Shown piece after piece: positions 16,788 through 24,985 of a DNA stretch of 64,000 nucleotides. The notes under the pieces are model-generated. The model was not told the origin of the DNA. It was given only the letters and a program-made list of their open reading frames with translations, and did not search any database. Positions within the stretch are counted from its first letter, which is position 1. Every line of letters starts with the position of its first letter. The translations under genes were made by a program, and so were the position numbers. Source of the stretch: Paenibacillus peoriae KCTC 3763 (GTDB lineage: Bacteria; Bacillota; Bacilli; Paenibacillales; Paenibacillaceae); contig NZ_AGFX01000047.1 in assembly GCF_000236805.1 (NCBI RefSeq), positions 124,001 through 188,000 on the forward strand, read 5' to 3'.

Positions 16788-18197
16788 ATGAATAAACAAC
16801 GGTTACTTACCGTATTTTCTTTATCCCTGAGCATAGCGATCGCTGGATGTTCCAGTGCGGAGAAAGATGCCGCTTTAGGCTCAACTGCACAGCCGACCGT
16901 TGTGCGTACTGCAGTTGTCAAATCCTCTCCGCTCCATACTGCCTATAATTTATCAGGCACTCTTCAGGCTTATGAGGAAAACACACTGGCTTTTCAAAAT
17001 GGAGGCACCGTAGCCAGTGCATATCTCACTGTCGGCACAGCTGTACAGAAGGGGACCGTTATTGCTCGTTTGGATGATGCTGACTACAAGCTTCAGGTGG
17101 CACAAGCGACAGCCTCCATCCTGGAAGCGCAGGCTGGTATTGATAACGCACAGGCTAACCTACAGGCTGCTGCCTCTGCGATTCAATCTGCCGATGCAGG
17201 TATTACAGGAGCGCGCGCGAATGTCAACAAGGTTAATAAAGGGGCGCGCGCCCAAGAGAAGCAGCAAGCGCAAGCCACTGTAGATAAGGCGCAAAGTGCT
17301 TATAATAAAGCCAAAACGGATAGTGAGCGTACTCAGAAGCTGTTTGAAGCAGGAGCTGCTACCGCATCGGATAATGAGAACGCTCGCCTGAATGCTACCG
17401 CAGCCCTGAAAGATCTGGAGCAAGCTAAGGAATCCCTGTCCCTTTTGCTGGAAGGGGCCACAGCCGAAGATCATCAATCCGCCCAGGCTAACTTTCAGGA
17501 TGCGCTTGCAGGTAAAAGCAAAGCTCTTGCTGCCAGTGAGCAGGCTGCGGCTGCCAAAAAGCAAGCTCATGCCAACTATGAAAAAGCCCTTGTTGCCAAG
17601 GGGCAGGCAGAACTTGCACTTTCCCGCACCCGTCTAATCGCTCCTGTGAACGGCGTTATTTTAGGCAAGAGTGTGAATACAGGTGACTTGGTCGCTTCAG
17701 GCCAGACCGTCTATCGCATAGGGTCCATTGACCGTCTCAAGGTACTGCTTCCGGTACCGGACAGTGAAATCAGAGATTGGAAAAAGGGACAAGCGGTGAA
17801 TGTGATGCTATATGAGGAAAGTCGTCAAGGCACAGTTTCCAATATCTATCCTTCAACCAGTGCCAATACGGGAATCGTTAACGTAGAGATCGTTATAAAC
17901 AATCCACAGCGGGACTGGTTACCCGGTCAGGTGATTAAAGCTGCTCGACAGGTGACAGACAAGAACGGCATTCTCGTTCCCGCTGAAGCGGTCATTAATA
18001 CAGGAACTGAGCCTTTTATCTTCAAAGATATTAAAGGAAAAGCTGTTAAAACAACCGTAAAGCTCGGTGATCAGGTTATAGAAAATCAATTACAAATCGT
18101 ATCCGGCCTTCGTGAGGGCGAACGTATTGTCATTAAAGGGGCAGAAAATCTATTTGATGGCAATGCGATCAAAGCGGAAGAAGGCGGCCGCCCATGA
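16788..18197 (+). CDS. RND efflux adaptor (membrane fusion) lipoprotein
   Basis: A 469-residue adaptor. The signal peptide ends in a lipobox (IAIAGCSSAE), so the protein should be lipid-anchored outside the membrane. Order of domains: a barrel-sandwich half (NLSGTLQAYEENTLAFQNGGTVASAYLTVGTAVQKGTVIARLDD), a long Ala/Gln-rich coiled-coil hairpin of about 150 residues, the second lipoyl half (TRLIAPVNGVILGKSVNTGDLV), then beta-barrel and membrane-proximal parts. GGGAGG precedes the ATG. It overlaps the RND pump start by 4 bases, so the two are translated together. The long hairpin is the part that, in Gram-negatives, docks to TolC. No TolC-like gene lies in this operon. Confidence 0.92.
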   Translation: MNKQRLLTVFSLSLSIAIAGCSSAEKDAALGSTAQPTVVRTAVVKSSPLHTAYNLSGTLQAYEENTLAFQNGGTVASAYLTVGTAVQKGTVIARLDDADYKLQVAQATASILEAQAGIDNAQANLQAAASAIQSADAGITGARANVNKVNKGARAQEKQQAQATVDKAQSAYNKAKTDSERTQKLFEAGAATASDNENARLNATAALKDLEQAKESLSLLLEGATAEDHQSAQANFQDALAGKSKALAASEQAAAAKKQAHANYEKALVAKGQAELALSRTRLIAPVNGVILGKSVNTGDLVASGQTVYRIGSIDRLKVLLPVPDSEIRDWKKGQAVNVMLYEESRQGTVSNIYPSTSANTGIVNVEIVINNPQRDWLPGQVIKAARQVTDKNGILVPAEAVINTGTEPFIFKDIKGKAVKTTVKLGDQVIENQLQIVSGLREGERIVIKGAENLFDGNAIKAEEGGRP

Positions 18198-21100
18198 TTG
18201 AATATTTCGTAAAAAAGCGAAAAATTACATTACTGTTTTTTGTTATGCTTGTTTTAGTCGGAGCTTTTGGATTTTTCCAATTACCGAAACAGGAAATGCC
18301 AGATGTCACCATACAAAATGCTATGGTAACAACAATCTACGCTGGTGCTTCACCACAAAAAGTAGAACAAACCGTAACCAAAGAATTGGAAAAGCGCATT
18401 AAGGAAGTTGAAGGTGTTAAAACGATTAGTTCGACTTCCGGCAACGGATTCTCCTCTATTTTAATTGAATCCAAAAATGGAGTTGATCCTCAAACCGTCT
18501 GGGATAATATGCGTAAAAAAGTACAGGATGCGCAAGCTGATCTTCCCGAAGGTGCTGAAGTACCTGTTGTGAATGACAAGTTAACCAGCTCGTTTATCGG
18601 CTCCTATGCCCTGGTCGCTGACTCTCCTACACCTTTGTATAAACTAAATGATTTGACCACAACGTGGAAGGATCAGCTCAATACCTTATCAGGTGTATCA
18701 AGTGTCAAATTTAATGGCCTTCCTGACCAGGAAGTACGCGTCCAAATCGACAACCAAAAGCTTCAGCAGTACCATCTGTCGTGGGGACAGGTCGCACAAG
18801 CGATCCAGTCACAAATTGATCGGGTCCCTACCGGTGATATTGAATACAACGGACGCACTTTTCAACTCATTGTCCGGGAAACCCAAAAAGCCGAGGAACT
18901 AAATCAGGCCATTTTGACTCGTACTCAGGAAGGGGCTCCCGTTTATTTGCGAGATGTTGCCACGACTGAACTGGCACATGCCAAAACGGAGTACTTTGCC
19001 TATGTAGGGGGCAAGCCTGCCATTACGCTAAGTATTGGAGCAGAAAAGGGCACAGACGTCCCGCCTATGAGTGAAAAAGTCAATGCTAAGCTCAAAGAAC
19101 TGGAGAAAACACTTCCCGAAGGCGTTCGTCTTGAAACGCTTTTTGCACAAAAGGATCAGGTAGATCATATCTTCGAGGACTTACAACGTGAAACGATTCT
19201 TGCAATTGTGGCTGTTATTCTCGTTTGTATGCTGGGTTTGAATTTGCTTACCTCTGCTTTTGTCGCACTGGCGATTCCGATTTCGGTTGCGATTGCCATT
19301 ATCTTTTTGCCAATGTTCGGCATTACACTCAATCAAATTTCCGTTGTCGGTCTGATCATTGTACTTGGCATACTCGTCGATGACGCCGTAGTGGTCAATG
19401 ATAATATTGAGCGGAGACTTACAGAATTAGGGGAGTCGCCCAAAGATGCAGCTATTAAAGGTACCAAAGAGGTGATGCTTTCGATTTTGATTGCCACTCT
19501 GGCTACCATCTCAGCCTTTGCTCCACTGTTGTTTCTACCCGGAAATGTAGGGGCATTCATCAAGCCTATTCCCGCTATTGTTTCTTTGACCATGCTTGCC
19601 TCCATGATTATGTCGCTCACCATCATCCCAATTTTCCGGGAATGGTATGAGAAGCGCAGGCAGACTCGTCGACCTCAAGGTAAAACGAAGCCCGCAGGCT
19701 TGTTGGGCCGGCAGATCCAGTCTTTGAACAAGCTATATTCCCAAAAGCTAATGCCCAAAGTCATTAAAAGGCCCTTGCTGACTGCAATGGCAGGACTCAT
19801 GCTTGGAACAGCCGCATATGGATTGGTTCCTTTCACTTCAGTTGAGCTTTTTCCTGAATCGGAGGACCCTCATGTTGTATTAAAAATAAAAATGCCCATT
19901 GGTACCTCAGTAGCAGAAACAGATCAGGTCGTCAAAGACATTGCAGGATGGATCAAGAAGCAGCCCGAAACCTCCAAAGTCGTTTACAGCGCCGGAGGAA
20001 CTGCACCGCAACTATTCAGCGACATTAACAGTTCGGGCGGAGATATTAGATATGATGAAACTGTAGGACAAGTTGCAGTCGTTGGCAAAAAAAATATTTT
20101 TGATCTCGATACGACAGTCAATGCTTGGGAAAAGCATGTTAAAAGGTCCTATCCTGAAGCTACAGTGACGATGTATATTCCTCGTCTTGGAGTCCCGGTA
20201 GGTAAGCCCGTCGCTATTCGGATTTCAGGTCAGAACCTGAATCAGCTGCAAAACCTTGCCCAAAAAGTAAAAGAGCAGATCGCCACGGTAGAGGGTACAA
20301 CCGGCATCATGGATGATATAGGAATTGAAAGATATGCACTGGATTTGCAGGTCAACAAGCAAGCCATGGATCAATATCTGGTAAGCTACACAGATCTGAC
20401 TCGTACCCTGCTTCTATTAAAAGAAGGGGCTAAAGTTAGCCAATTTGATACAGGAAATGATCTGGTGGATATTAAATTGTATTTGAATCATGACAACGAG
20501 GAGCCTAGCACGCTTTTCCAACAATTAAGTGTAGTCAATTCAGCCGGTGCGCAGATTCCGTTAAACCAGTTCGTACAGATTAAGCCTTCATTTGCTATTC
20601 AGCAAATCAAGCATTACAATATGGAGCGGACGATTACGGTAGAAGCCGACTTGAACGGGCGAACTGCAAGCGAAGCGATGGTGGATGTAGAAAGCAAACT
20701 GGCACAAATGAAGTTCCCTGAAGGCTATAAATGGGAGGTAGGCGGCGAAACATCCGATCAATCCACCATATTCGGGGATTTAGGGAAGCTGGCAATCGTT
20801 GTAGTCCTGCTCATTTTACTCTTGATCACCATGCAGTTTTACTCGCTGTCCATTCCTATTATCATTATGACGACTGTATACCTGGCAGCAGCCGGCGGCA
20901 TTATTGGTATTTTCTTAACTGGTATGCCTATCGGTTTTATGAGTATCATGGGGATTATTGCACTCGCAGGTATTGTTGTACGGAACGGTATTGTGTTAAT
21001 TGAATTTATCGAGGATGCCCGGCATGAAGGAATGGAGCTAAAAGAAGCTGTGATACAAGCAGCCGCTGCCCGCTTCAGACCCATTTTATTGACTTCTCTG

Positions 21101-21310
21101 GCGGCCATTGTAGGAATGATCCCGTTAGCACTGTTGGGAAGTCTTCTCTTCAAGCCACTGGCCTTTACTGTCATTTTCGGTTTGCTATTTTCAACCTTGT
21201 TAACCTTGTTTGTCGTGCCGTCCTTATATATGATTATGGCCAAGTTCAAAATGCACCGTCAACTCAAAAAACAGCAACACACGGTTATCACACACGACCA
21301 ACCTTTGTAG
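18194..21310 (+). CDS. RND family efflux pump (AcrB/SwrC-type)
   Basis: A 1038-residue pump with twelve predicted membrane helices in two pseudo-repeats, each followed by a large extracytoplasmic loop. N terminus MIEYFVKKRKITLLFFVMLVL is typical. The fourth-helix proton-relay motif has both aspartates (GILVDDAVVVNDNIERRL), and the tenth-helix region reads GIVVRNGIVLIEFIEDARHEG with Arg where AcrB has Lys. It is driven by proton influx and probably exports a hydrophobic drug, surfactant or peptide. It lies between its adaptor and a YerO-like TetR regulator, the same partners as B. subtilis yerP/swrC and yerO. The pump appears complete. Confidence 0.93.
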   Translation: MIEYFVKKRKITLLFFVMLVLVGAFGFFQLPKQEMPDVTIQNAMVTTIYAGASPQKVEQTVTKELEKRIKEVEGVKTISSTSGNGFSSILIESKNGVDPQTVWDNMRKKVQDAQADLPEGAEVPVVNDKLTSSFIGSYALVADSPTPLYKLNDLTTTWKDQLNTLSGVSSVKFNGLPDQEVRVQIDNQKLQQYHLSWGQVAQAIQSQIDRVPTGDIEYNGRTFQLIVRETQKAEELNQAILTRTQEGAPVYLRDVATTELAHAKTEYFAYVGGKPAITLSIGAEKGTDVPPMSEKVNAKLKELEKTLPEGVRLETLFAQKDQVDHIFEDLQRETILAIVAVILVCMLGLNLLTSAFVALAIPISVAIAIIFLPMFGITLNQISVVGLIIVLGILVDDAVVVNDNIERRLTELGESPKDAAIKGTKEVMLSILIATLATISAFAPLLFLPGNVGAFIKPIPAIVSLTMLASMIMSLTIIPIFREWYEKRRQTRRPQGKTKPAGLLGRQIQSLNKLYSQKLMPKVIKRPLLTAMAGLMLGTAAYGLVPFTSVELFPESEDPHVVLKIKMPIGTSVAETDQVVKDIAGWIKKQPETSKVVYSAGGTAPQLFSDINSSGGDIRYDETVGQVAVVGKKNIFDLDTTVNAWEKHVKRSYPEATVTMYIPRLGVPVGKPVAIRISGQNLNQLQNLAQKVKEQIATVEGTTGIMDDIGIERYALDLQVNKQAMDQYLVSYTDLTRTLLLLKEGAKVSQFDTGNDLVDIKLYLNHDNEEPSTLFQQLSVVNSAGAQIPLNQFVQIKPSFAIQQIKHYNMERTITVEADLNGRTASEAMVDVESKLAQMKFPEGYKWEVGGETSDQSTIFGDLGKLAIVVVLLILLLITMQFYSLSIPIIIMTTVYLAAAGGIIGIFLTGMPIGFMSIMGIIALAGIVVRNGIVLIEFIEDARHEGMELKEAVIQAAAARFRPILLTSLAAIVGMIPLALLGSLLFKPLAFTVIFGLLFSTLLTLFVVPSLYMIMAKFKMHRQLKKQQHTVITHDQPL

Positions 21311-21364
21311 AATGTCTGGAGTAAAGCGGCGGGATGGCGGATTGGCCCCTAGGGGGTAATATGT

Positions 21365-22264
21365 ATGGAAAGCAAAAAAAATGATATTTTACAGGCAGCC
21401 ATTCGGCTGTTCTCCAGAAAAGGCTATTATTCAACATCTGTTGAAGAAATTGCCAAAGAAAGCGGGATGGCGAAGGCATCCTTTTATAAATATTTTCAGG
21501 GAAAAGAGGAACTGCCTCTGGAAATGTGCGTTATCCTGGAGAAAAATATTGAACAAGATATTCGGGCACTTTACAGTAAACCTGATCTTACTAATTATGA
21601 TAAGCTACATGGTTTTACTGTACTTTATTTAAGAAATCTTGTTGAAAATAAGGTATATCTTATGATGGATCTTCCTGAGCCATCCATGCTCATTTTTCAG
21701 AATGAACAGCTCAATGCCACCTTCGAACAACATGAATACAAGTTGTATCAATGGGTATGCGACTGCTTGATTGATGTATTCGGAACCGACATTGAAGATT
21801 CTGCATGGGATATCACCTTTGTGCTCAAAAGTGTTGTATTTGAATATATTCGTTTCTTTGCTGACCGGATGAACGATGAAACGATTGAAAATCTTACTCA
21901 ATTTATCATCTTCTTATCCAAATCCTTGGTTACTGGCCTGAAGAATACTGATTCGGTCTCTCATTTGTGGAGCACTCAAGGCTGGCTAACTGAAAGCAAT
22001 CTAGACAATCCCTTCGGTCAAGGCCGCCAGATCAATAGCCTTCTCCACGCTCTGGAAGACAGCATACTGCTGTCTTCATGGAGTTTGGAGGATAAGCAAG
22101 AGTATCAGCAAATTTCCGCTCTACTAAAGGAAGAAGCTCTGAAAGCGAGCCCTCAGAAAGGGCTCTTAAAAGCTCTTTTTTCGTATTTGGAGCAGCGTAA
22201 GGAACTGCAGAAGGTTTGCCATTTACTCAAAAATTTATTAGACCTTGCACCGGTATCGGAATAA
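21365..22264 (+). CDS. TetR-family transcriptional regulator (YerO-like)
   Basis: A 299-residue regulator. The N-terminal helix-turn-helix is clear (KKNDILQAAIRLFSRKGYYSTSVEEIAKESGMAKASFYKYFQGKEEL). The remaining 230 residues form an all-helical ligand-binding region that is longer than in standard TetR proteins of about 200 residues, and close in size to YerO of B. subtilis. The likely role is repression of the adaptor-pump operon through the tandem operator, with release by a pump substrate. It is preceded by GGGGG and the start codon lies 54 bases after the pump. Two stacked hairpins follow it. Confidence 0.88.
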   Translation: MESKKNDILQAAIRLFSRKGYYSTSVEEIAKESGMAKASFYKYFQGKEELPLEMCVILEKNIEQDIRALYSKPDLTNYDKLHGFTVLYLRNLVENKVYLMMDLPEPSMLIFQNEQLNATFEQHEYKLYQWVCDCLIDVFGTDIEDSAWDITFVLKSVVFEYIRFFADRMNDETIENLTQFIIFLSKSLVTGLKNTDSVSHLWSTQGWLTESNLDNPFGQGRQINSLLHALEDSILLSSWSLEDKQEYQQISALLKEEALKASPQKGLLKALFSYLEQRKELQKVCHLLKNLLDLAPVSE

Positions 22265-22297
22265 TAGCCAACCATTCGGTAAATTAAAACAGATCTT

Positions 22298-22321
22298 TAG
22301 TTATTTTTCCAAAAATAACTA
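22298..22321 (+). terminator. Terminator after the TetR gene
   Basis: TAGTTATTTTT pairs perfectly with AAAAATAACTA, leaving a two-base loop, so the innermost pairs probably open. It is A/T-rich and lies about 34 bases after the stop codon. It probably works together with the next hairpin. Confidence 0.55.
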
Positions 22322-22361
22322 AAAAAAGACTACTCATTTACATGAGACAGTCTTTTTTTAG
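22319..22361 (-). terminator. Bidirectional terminator between the TetR gene and metK
   Basis: A 13-base perfect stem (CTAAAAAAAGACT with AGTCTTTTTTTAG) and a 17-base loop that can form a further CTCAT/ATGAG stem. A7 and T7 runs on the two sides suit both the plus-strand TetR transcript and minus-strand metK, which converge here. Confidence 0.88.
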
Positions 22362-22392
22362 TTTATTGCTTTTATTTATAACATACGAGGAA

Positions 22393-23595
22393 CTACAGAT
22401 CCGCTTGTTCTTTCAATGTTTCTGCCTTGTCGACACTCTCCCAAGGTACATCCAGATCTGTGCGGCCAAAGTGACCGTAGGCAGCCGTTTGCTTGTAGAT
22501 TGGACGGCGCAGATCCAGCATGCGAATGATACCTGCCGGACGAAGATCAAAGTTGTTGCGGATCAGTTCAACCAGCTTCTCATCGCTTACTTTACCTGTA
22601 CCGTATGTATCCACGTTAATCGAAACCGGCGTAGCTACACCAATGGCATATGCGAGTTGAATTTCTACCTTGTCAGCCAATCCAGCTGCCACAAGGTTTT
22701 TTGCTACATAACGAGCAGCATAAGCAGCAGAGCGGTCCACTTTTGTCGGATCTTTGCCAGAGAATGCTCCCCCGCCATGACGCGCATAACCACCATATGT
22801 ATCAACGATGATTTTACGACCTGTCAGACCTGCATCTCCTTGAGGTCCACCAATAACAAAGCGTCCCGTCGGGTTAATGTAATATTTGGTTTGTTCATCC
22901 AGCAATTCAGCAGGAACAACTGGCAAAATAACCTTTTCCTTGATGTCTGCTTGAATTTGCTCCAATGTCGTATCCTCTGCATGCTGTGTAGAAACCACAA
23001 TGGCATCAATACGAACAGGCTTGCCATTCTCGTACTCAACCGTTACTTGTGTTTTACCGTCTGGGCGAAGGTAATTGAGTGTTCCATCCTTACGCACTTC
23101 AGACAAACGTCGTGCAATACGGTGAGACATAGCGATAGGCAATGGCATTAGCTCAGGGGTTTCATTTGTAGCAAAACCGAACATCAAACCTTGGTCCCCT
23201 GCACCAATGTTTTCTGTTTCTTTATCCACTTCAGCAGGATCACGGCTCTCCAAGGCGGCATTAACACCTTGAGCAATGTCCGGAGATTGTTCATTTAAAG
23301 AAGTCAATACAGCACAAGTATTGTAGTCAAAACCATACTTTGCACGTGTATAGCCAATTTCCTTGATCGTGTTTCGTACAATAGATGGAATATCCACGTA
23401 TTCCGATTTGGAGCTGATTTCACCAATGACGAGAACGAGACCGGTAGCTACCGATACTTCACACGCTACCCGTGCATTAGGGTCATTAGCCAAAAAGGCG
23501 TCCAATACAGCATCGGATATCTGATCGCAGATTTTATCTGGATGCCCTTCTGTTACAGACTCGGACGTGAACAAATGACGGCCCTTTACAGACAT
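22393..23595 (-). CDS. metK: S-adenosylmethionine synthetase
   Basis: A 400-residue enzyme making S-adenosylmethionine from methionine and ATP. All hallmark motifs are seen: [59 protein letters not shown]. The ATG at 23595 follows GGGAGG; the upstream open frame adds 10 residues without support. Its leader of about 170 bases starts from a consensus promoter and includes a terminator-like hairpin near the 5' end. The S-box (SAM-I) riboswitch that controls metK in many Firmicutes was not found. Confidence 0.98.
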   Translation of the reverse strand: MSVKGRHLFTSESVTEGHPDKICDQISDAVLDAFLANDPNARVACEVSVATGLVLVIGEISSKSEYVDIPSIVRNTIKEIGYTRAKYGFDYNTCAVLTSLNEQSPDIAQGVNAALESRDPAEVDKETENIGAGDQGLMFGFATNETPELMPLPIAMSHRIARRLSEVRKDGTLNYLRPDGKTQVTVEYENGKPVRIDAIVVSTQHAEDTTLEQIQADIKEKVILPVVPAELLDEQTKYYINPTGRFVIGGPQGDAGLTGRKIIVDTYGGYARHGGGAFSGKDPTKVDRSAAYAARYVAKNLVAAGLADKVEIQLAYAIGVATPVSINVDTYGTGKVSDEKLVELIRNNFDLRPAGIIRMLDLRRPIYKQTAAYGHFGRTDLDVPWESVDKAETLKEQADL

Positions 23596-23720
23596 GAACT
23601 TCAACCTCCCATAATTAAAATACATGAGGATTTATATAGAAATCCTGACATGATGATGGTATTATTCAGGGCACCTCCAAGCCAGCATACGACAGGAAGA
23701 TATCTTTTCACCTGATTAAC

Positions 23721-23752
23721 AAAAAATGAACCTTTTCCGGTAGGAAAAGGTT
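23721..23752 (-). terminator. Terminator-like hairpin in the metK leader
   Basis: AACCTTTTCC-GGTA-GGAAAAGGTT is a perfect 10-pair stem followed by T6 on the minus strand. It begins only about 14 bases after the predicted metK transcription start. It may be an attenuator or may end read-through from the SASP gene upstream. Confidence 0.72.
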
Positions 23753-23772
23753 GCGTACAAGCCTCAAATGTC

Positions 23773-23801
23773 ATGATATCCTATTTAAAACAAGGTGTCA
23801 A
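23773..23801 (-). promoter_or_regulatory. Sigma-A promoter upstream of metK
   Basis: Minus-strand TTGACA, 17 bases, TATCAT. Perfect -35 and a five-of-six -10 with ideal spacing. The predicted start lies near 23766. Confidence 0.78.
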
Positions 23802-23840
23802 TTCATATCGTTCAATTGCAAGCTTCGAAGTCGGAATAAG

Positions 23841-23874
23841 TTTGCATGTGAATCATTTTTGACTCACATGCAAA
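23841..23874 (-). terminator. Hairpin downstream of the SASP gene
   Basis: TTTGCATGTGA and TCACATGCAAA pair perfectly (11 bases) around a 12-base loop, 54 bases after the SASP stop. There is no T-run, so it may be a stabilising 3' stem and not a classical terminator. Confidence 0.5.
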
Positions 23875-23927
23875 TAGCCACACTTCAAAACTACTAAATT
23901 TAAGGATTTTATAGAAATTATTGTAAT

Positions 23928-24218
23928 TTATAATGCACCAAATTCAGATAATCTGCGCTCAGCAGATTGTACCAATCGCTTCGTAATTTCACCGCCAACA
24001 GAACCGTTTTGTCTTGAAGTTAAATCTCGCCAGGCCACATTCCCGGTTCCCGCAAACTCCCCCAATTCCGCAGCGAATTCACTGTCAGCGTTGGGATGTA
24101 TATGTGCATATTGAGGGTTATAGACAGGGAGTCCAAACTCAGCAGCGATCTCATACTTCAAATCATGTAACCTGGCACGGCTTTCGGGAATTAATTGTCT
24201 TTGACCTCTTGACGCCAT
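23928..24218 (-). CDS. Alpha/beta-type small acid-soluble spore protein
   Basis: A 96-residue DNA-coating spore protein. It contains the germination-protease region in LHDLKYEIAAEFGLP and the conserved C-terminal DNA-binding half (DLTSRQNGSVGGEITKRLVQSAERRL). The stretch between them (NPQYAHIHPNADSEFAAELGEFAGTGNVAW) is longer than in classic SspA/B proteins, so this is a divergent alpha/beta SASP. The ATG at 24218 has GGAGGG 8 bases upstream; an in-frame GTG three codons earlier is less likely. It should be made in the forespore under sigma-G, but a clear sigma-G site was not recognised. It is a single-gene unit. Confidence 0.88.
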   Translation of the reverse strand: MASRGQRQLIPESRARLHDLKYEIAAEFGLPVYNPQYAHIHPNADSEFAAELGEFAGTGNVAWRDLTSRQNGSVGGEITKRLVQSAERRLSEFGAL

Positions 24219-24333
24219 CGTACACACCCTCCATTACAAAGTATTGTCTTTCATGAGGTTAGTGTGCAGCGATTAGAGATCAATTAGCCAAGAACAATTT
24301 GCTATCCCAAACAGTATTTATGAGCAAGAGCAG

Positions 24334-24915
24334 TTACTGTACCGTATAACCGCCTCGCACCATAACGACCAGGCCAAACTTCTGACCTTCTTTTACCTGA
24401 ATACCTCTTCCTTCTCTAGGAAAAGATAATAAATGATTTTTTTCAACAGCCTGATTATGAACAATTTCCGTTCCAGAAGTAATATCAATAGCACCACTGG
24501 CATCCATACTATACACAACAGCATACCCATTACGTAAAATAAATTCCGCTCCAGCTTTGGCAATCAACTTTTGGCCAGGCTTTACATCAACAACCTTCAA
24601 TTCCTCGGTCTGTTCCACCGTTGTGGAAGCTTTGCCTGTACTAGAGGCTCCCGAAGTTGTTGTATTAGAAGTGGCATTTGTGGTGGGAGCTACAGAAGTA
24701 GTCGTTTTACTATTAGTGCTACTTGCTGATACTCCACCTTTGATTGCCTGGGCAATTTTCTGGTCAACATAGCTTTTGGTTACGACTGGATCATCAGCTG
24801 TACCTGGTTGTCCAGAACTGGAGGCTCCATTGACTGAGTTGTTCATTAAGGAGCCTGCAACAATTCCTCCTCCAAGTAAAACTGCAGCCAACGATACTTT
24901 GTAGCGTGATTTCAT
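24334..24915 (-). CDS. Secreted protein of unknown function
   Basis: A 193-residue protein, not recognised as a named family. An N-terminal signal peptide (YKVSLAAVLLGGGIVAGSLM) is followed by a short predicted helix (VVTKSYVDQKIAQAIKGG) and a Ser/Thr-rich linker of about 50 residues. The C-terminal beta-rich domain (VVDVKPGQKLIAKAGAEFILRNGYAVVYS, then GIQVKEGQKFGLVVMVRGGYTVQ) resembles small wall-associated domains of Paenibacillus and Bacillus. It lies between the SASP gene and the TolC-like gene on the same strand, 70 bases from the latter, so it could share the surface-cluster transcript. Confidence 0.72.
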   Translation of the reverse strand: MKSRYKVSLAAVLLGGGIVAGSLMNNSVNGASSSGQPGTADDPVVTKSYVDQKIAQAIKGGVSASSTNSKTTTSVAPTTNATSNTTTSGASSTGKASTTVEQTEELKVVDVKPGQKLIAKAGAEFILRNGYAVVYSMDASGAIDITSGTEIVHNQAVEKNHLLSFPREGRGIQVKEGQKFGLVVMVRGGYTVQ

Positions 24916-24985
24916 GCTGATCCTCCTACAGCAGGTTCGTGCCTCTGTAAAAATAATTATATATTAGTATTGTTGTTAGCTTGCT

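Noticed and set aside
23596-23927. SAM-I (S-box) riboswitch upstream of metK
   Set aside because: No conserved S-box core or kink-turn could be aligned, and the promoter-to-hairpin distance is much too short.
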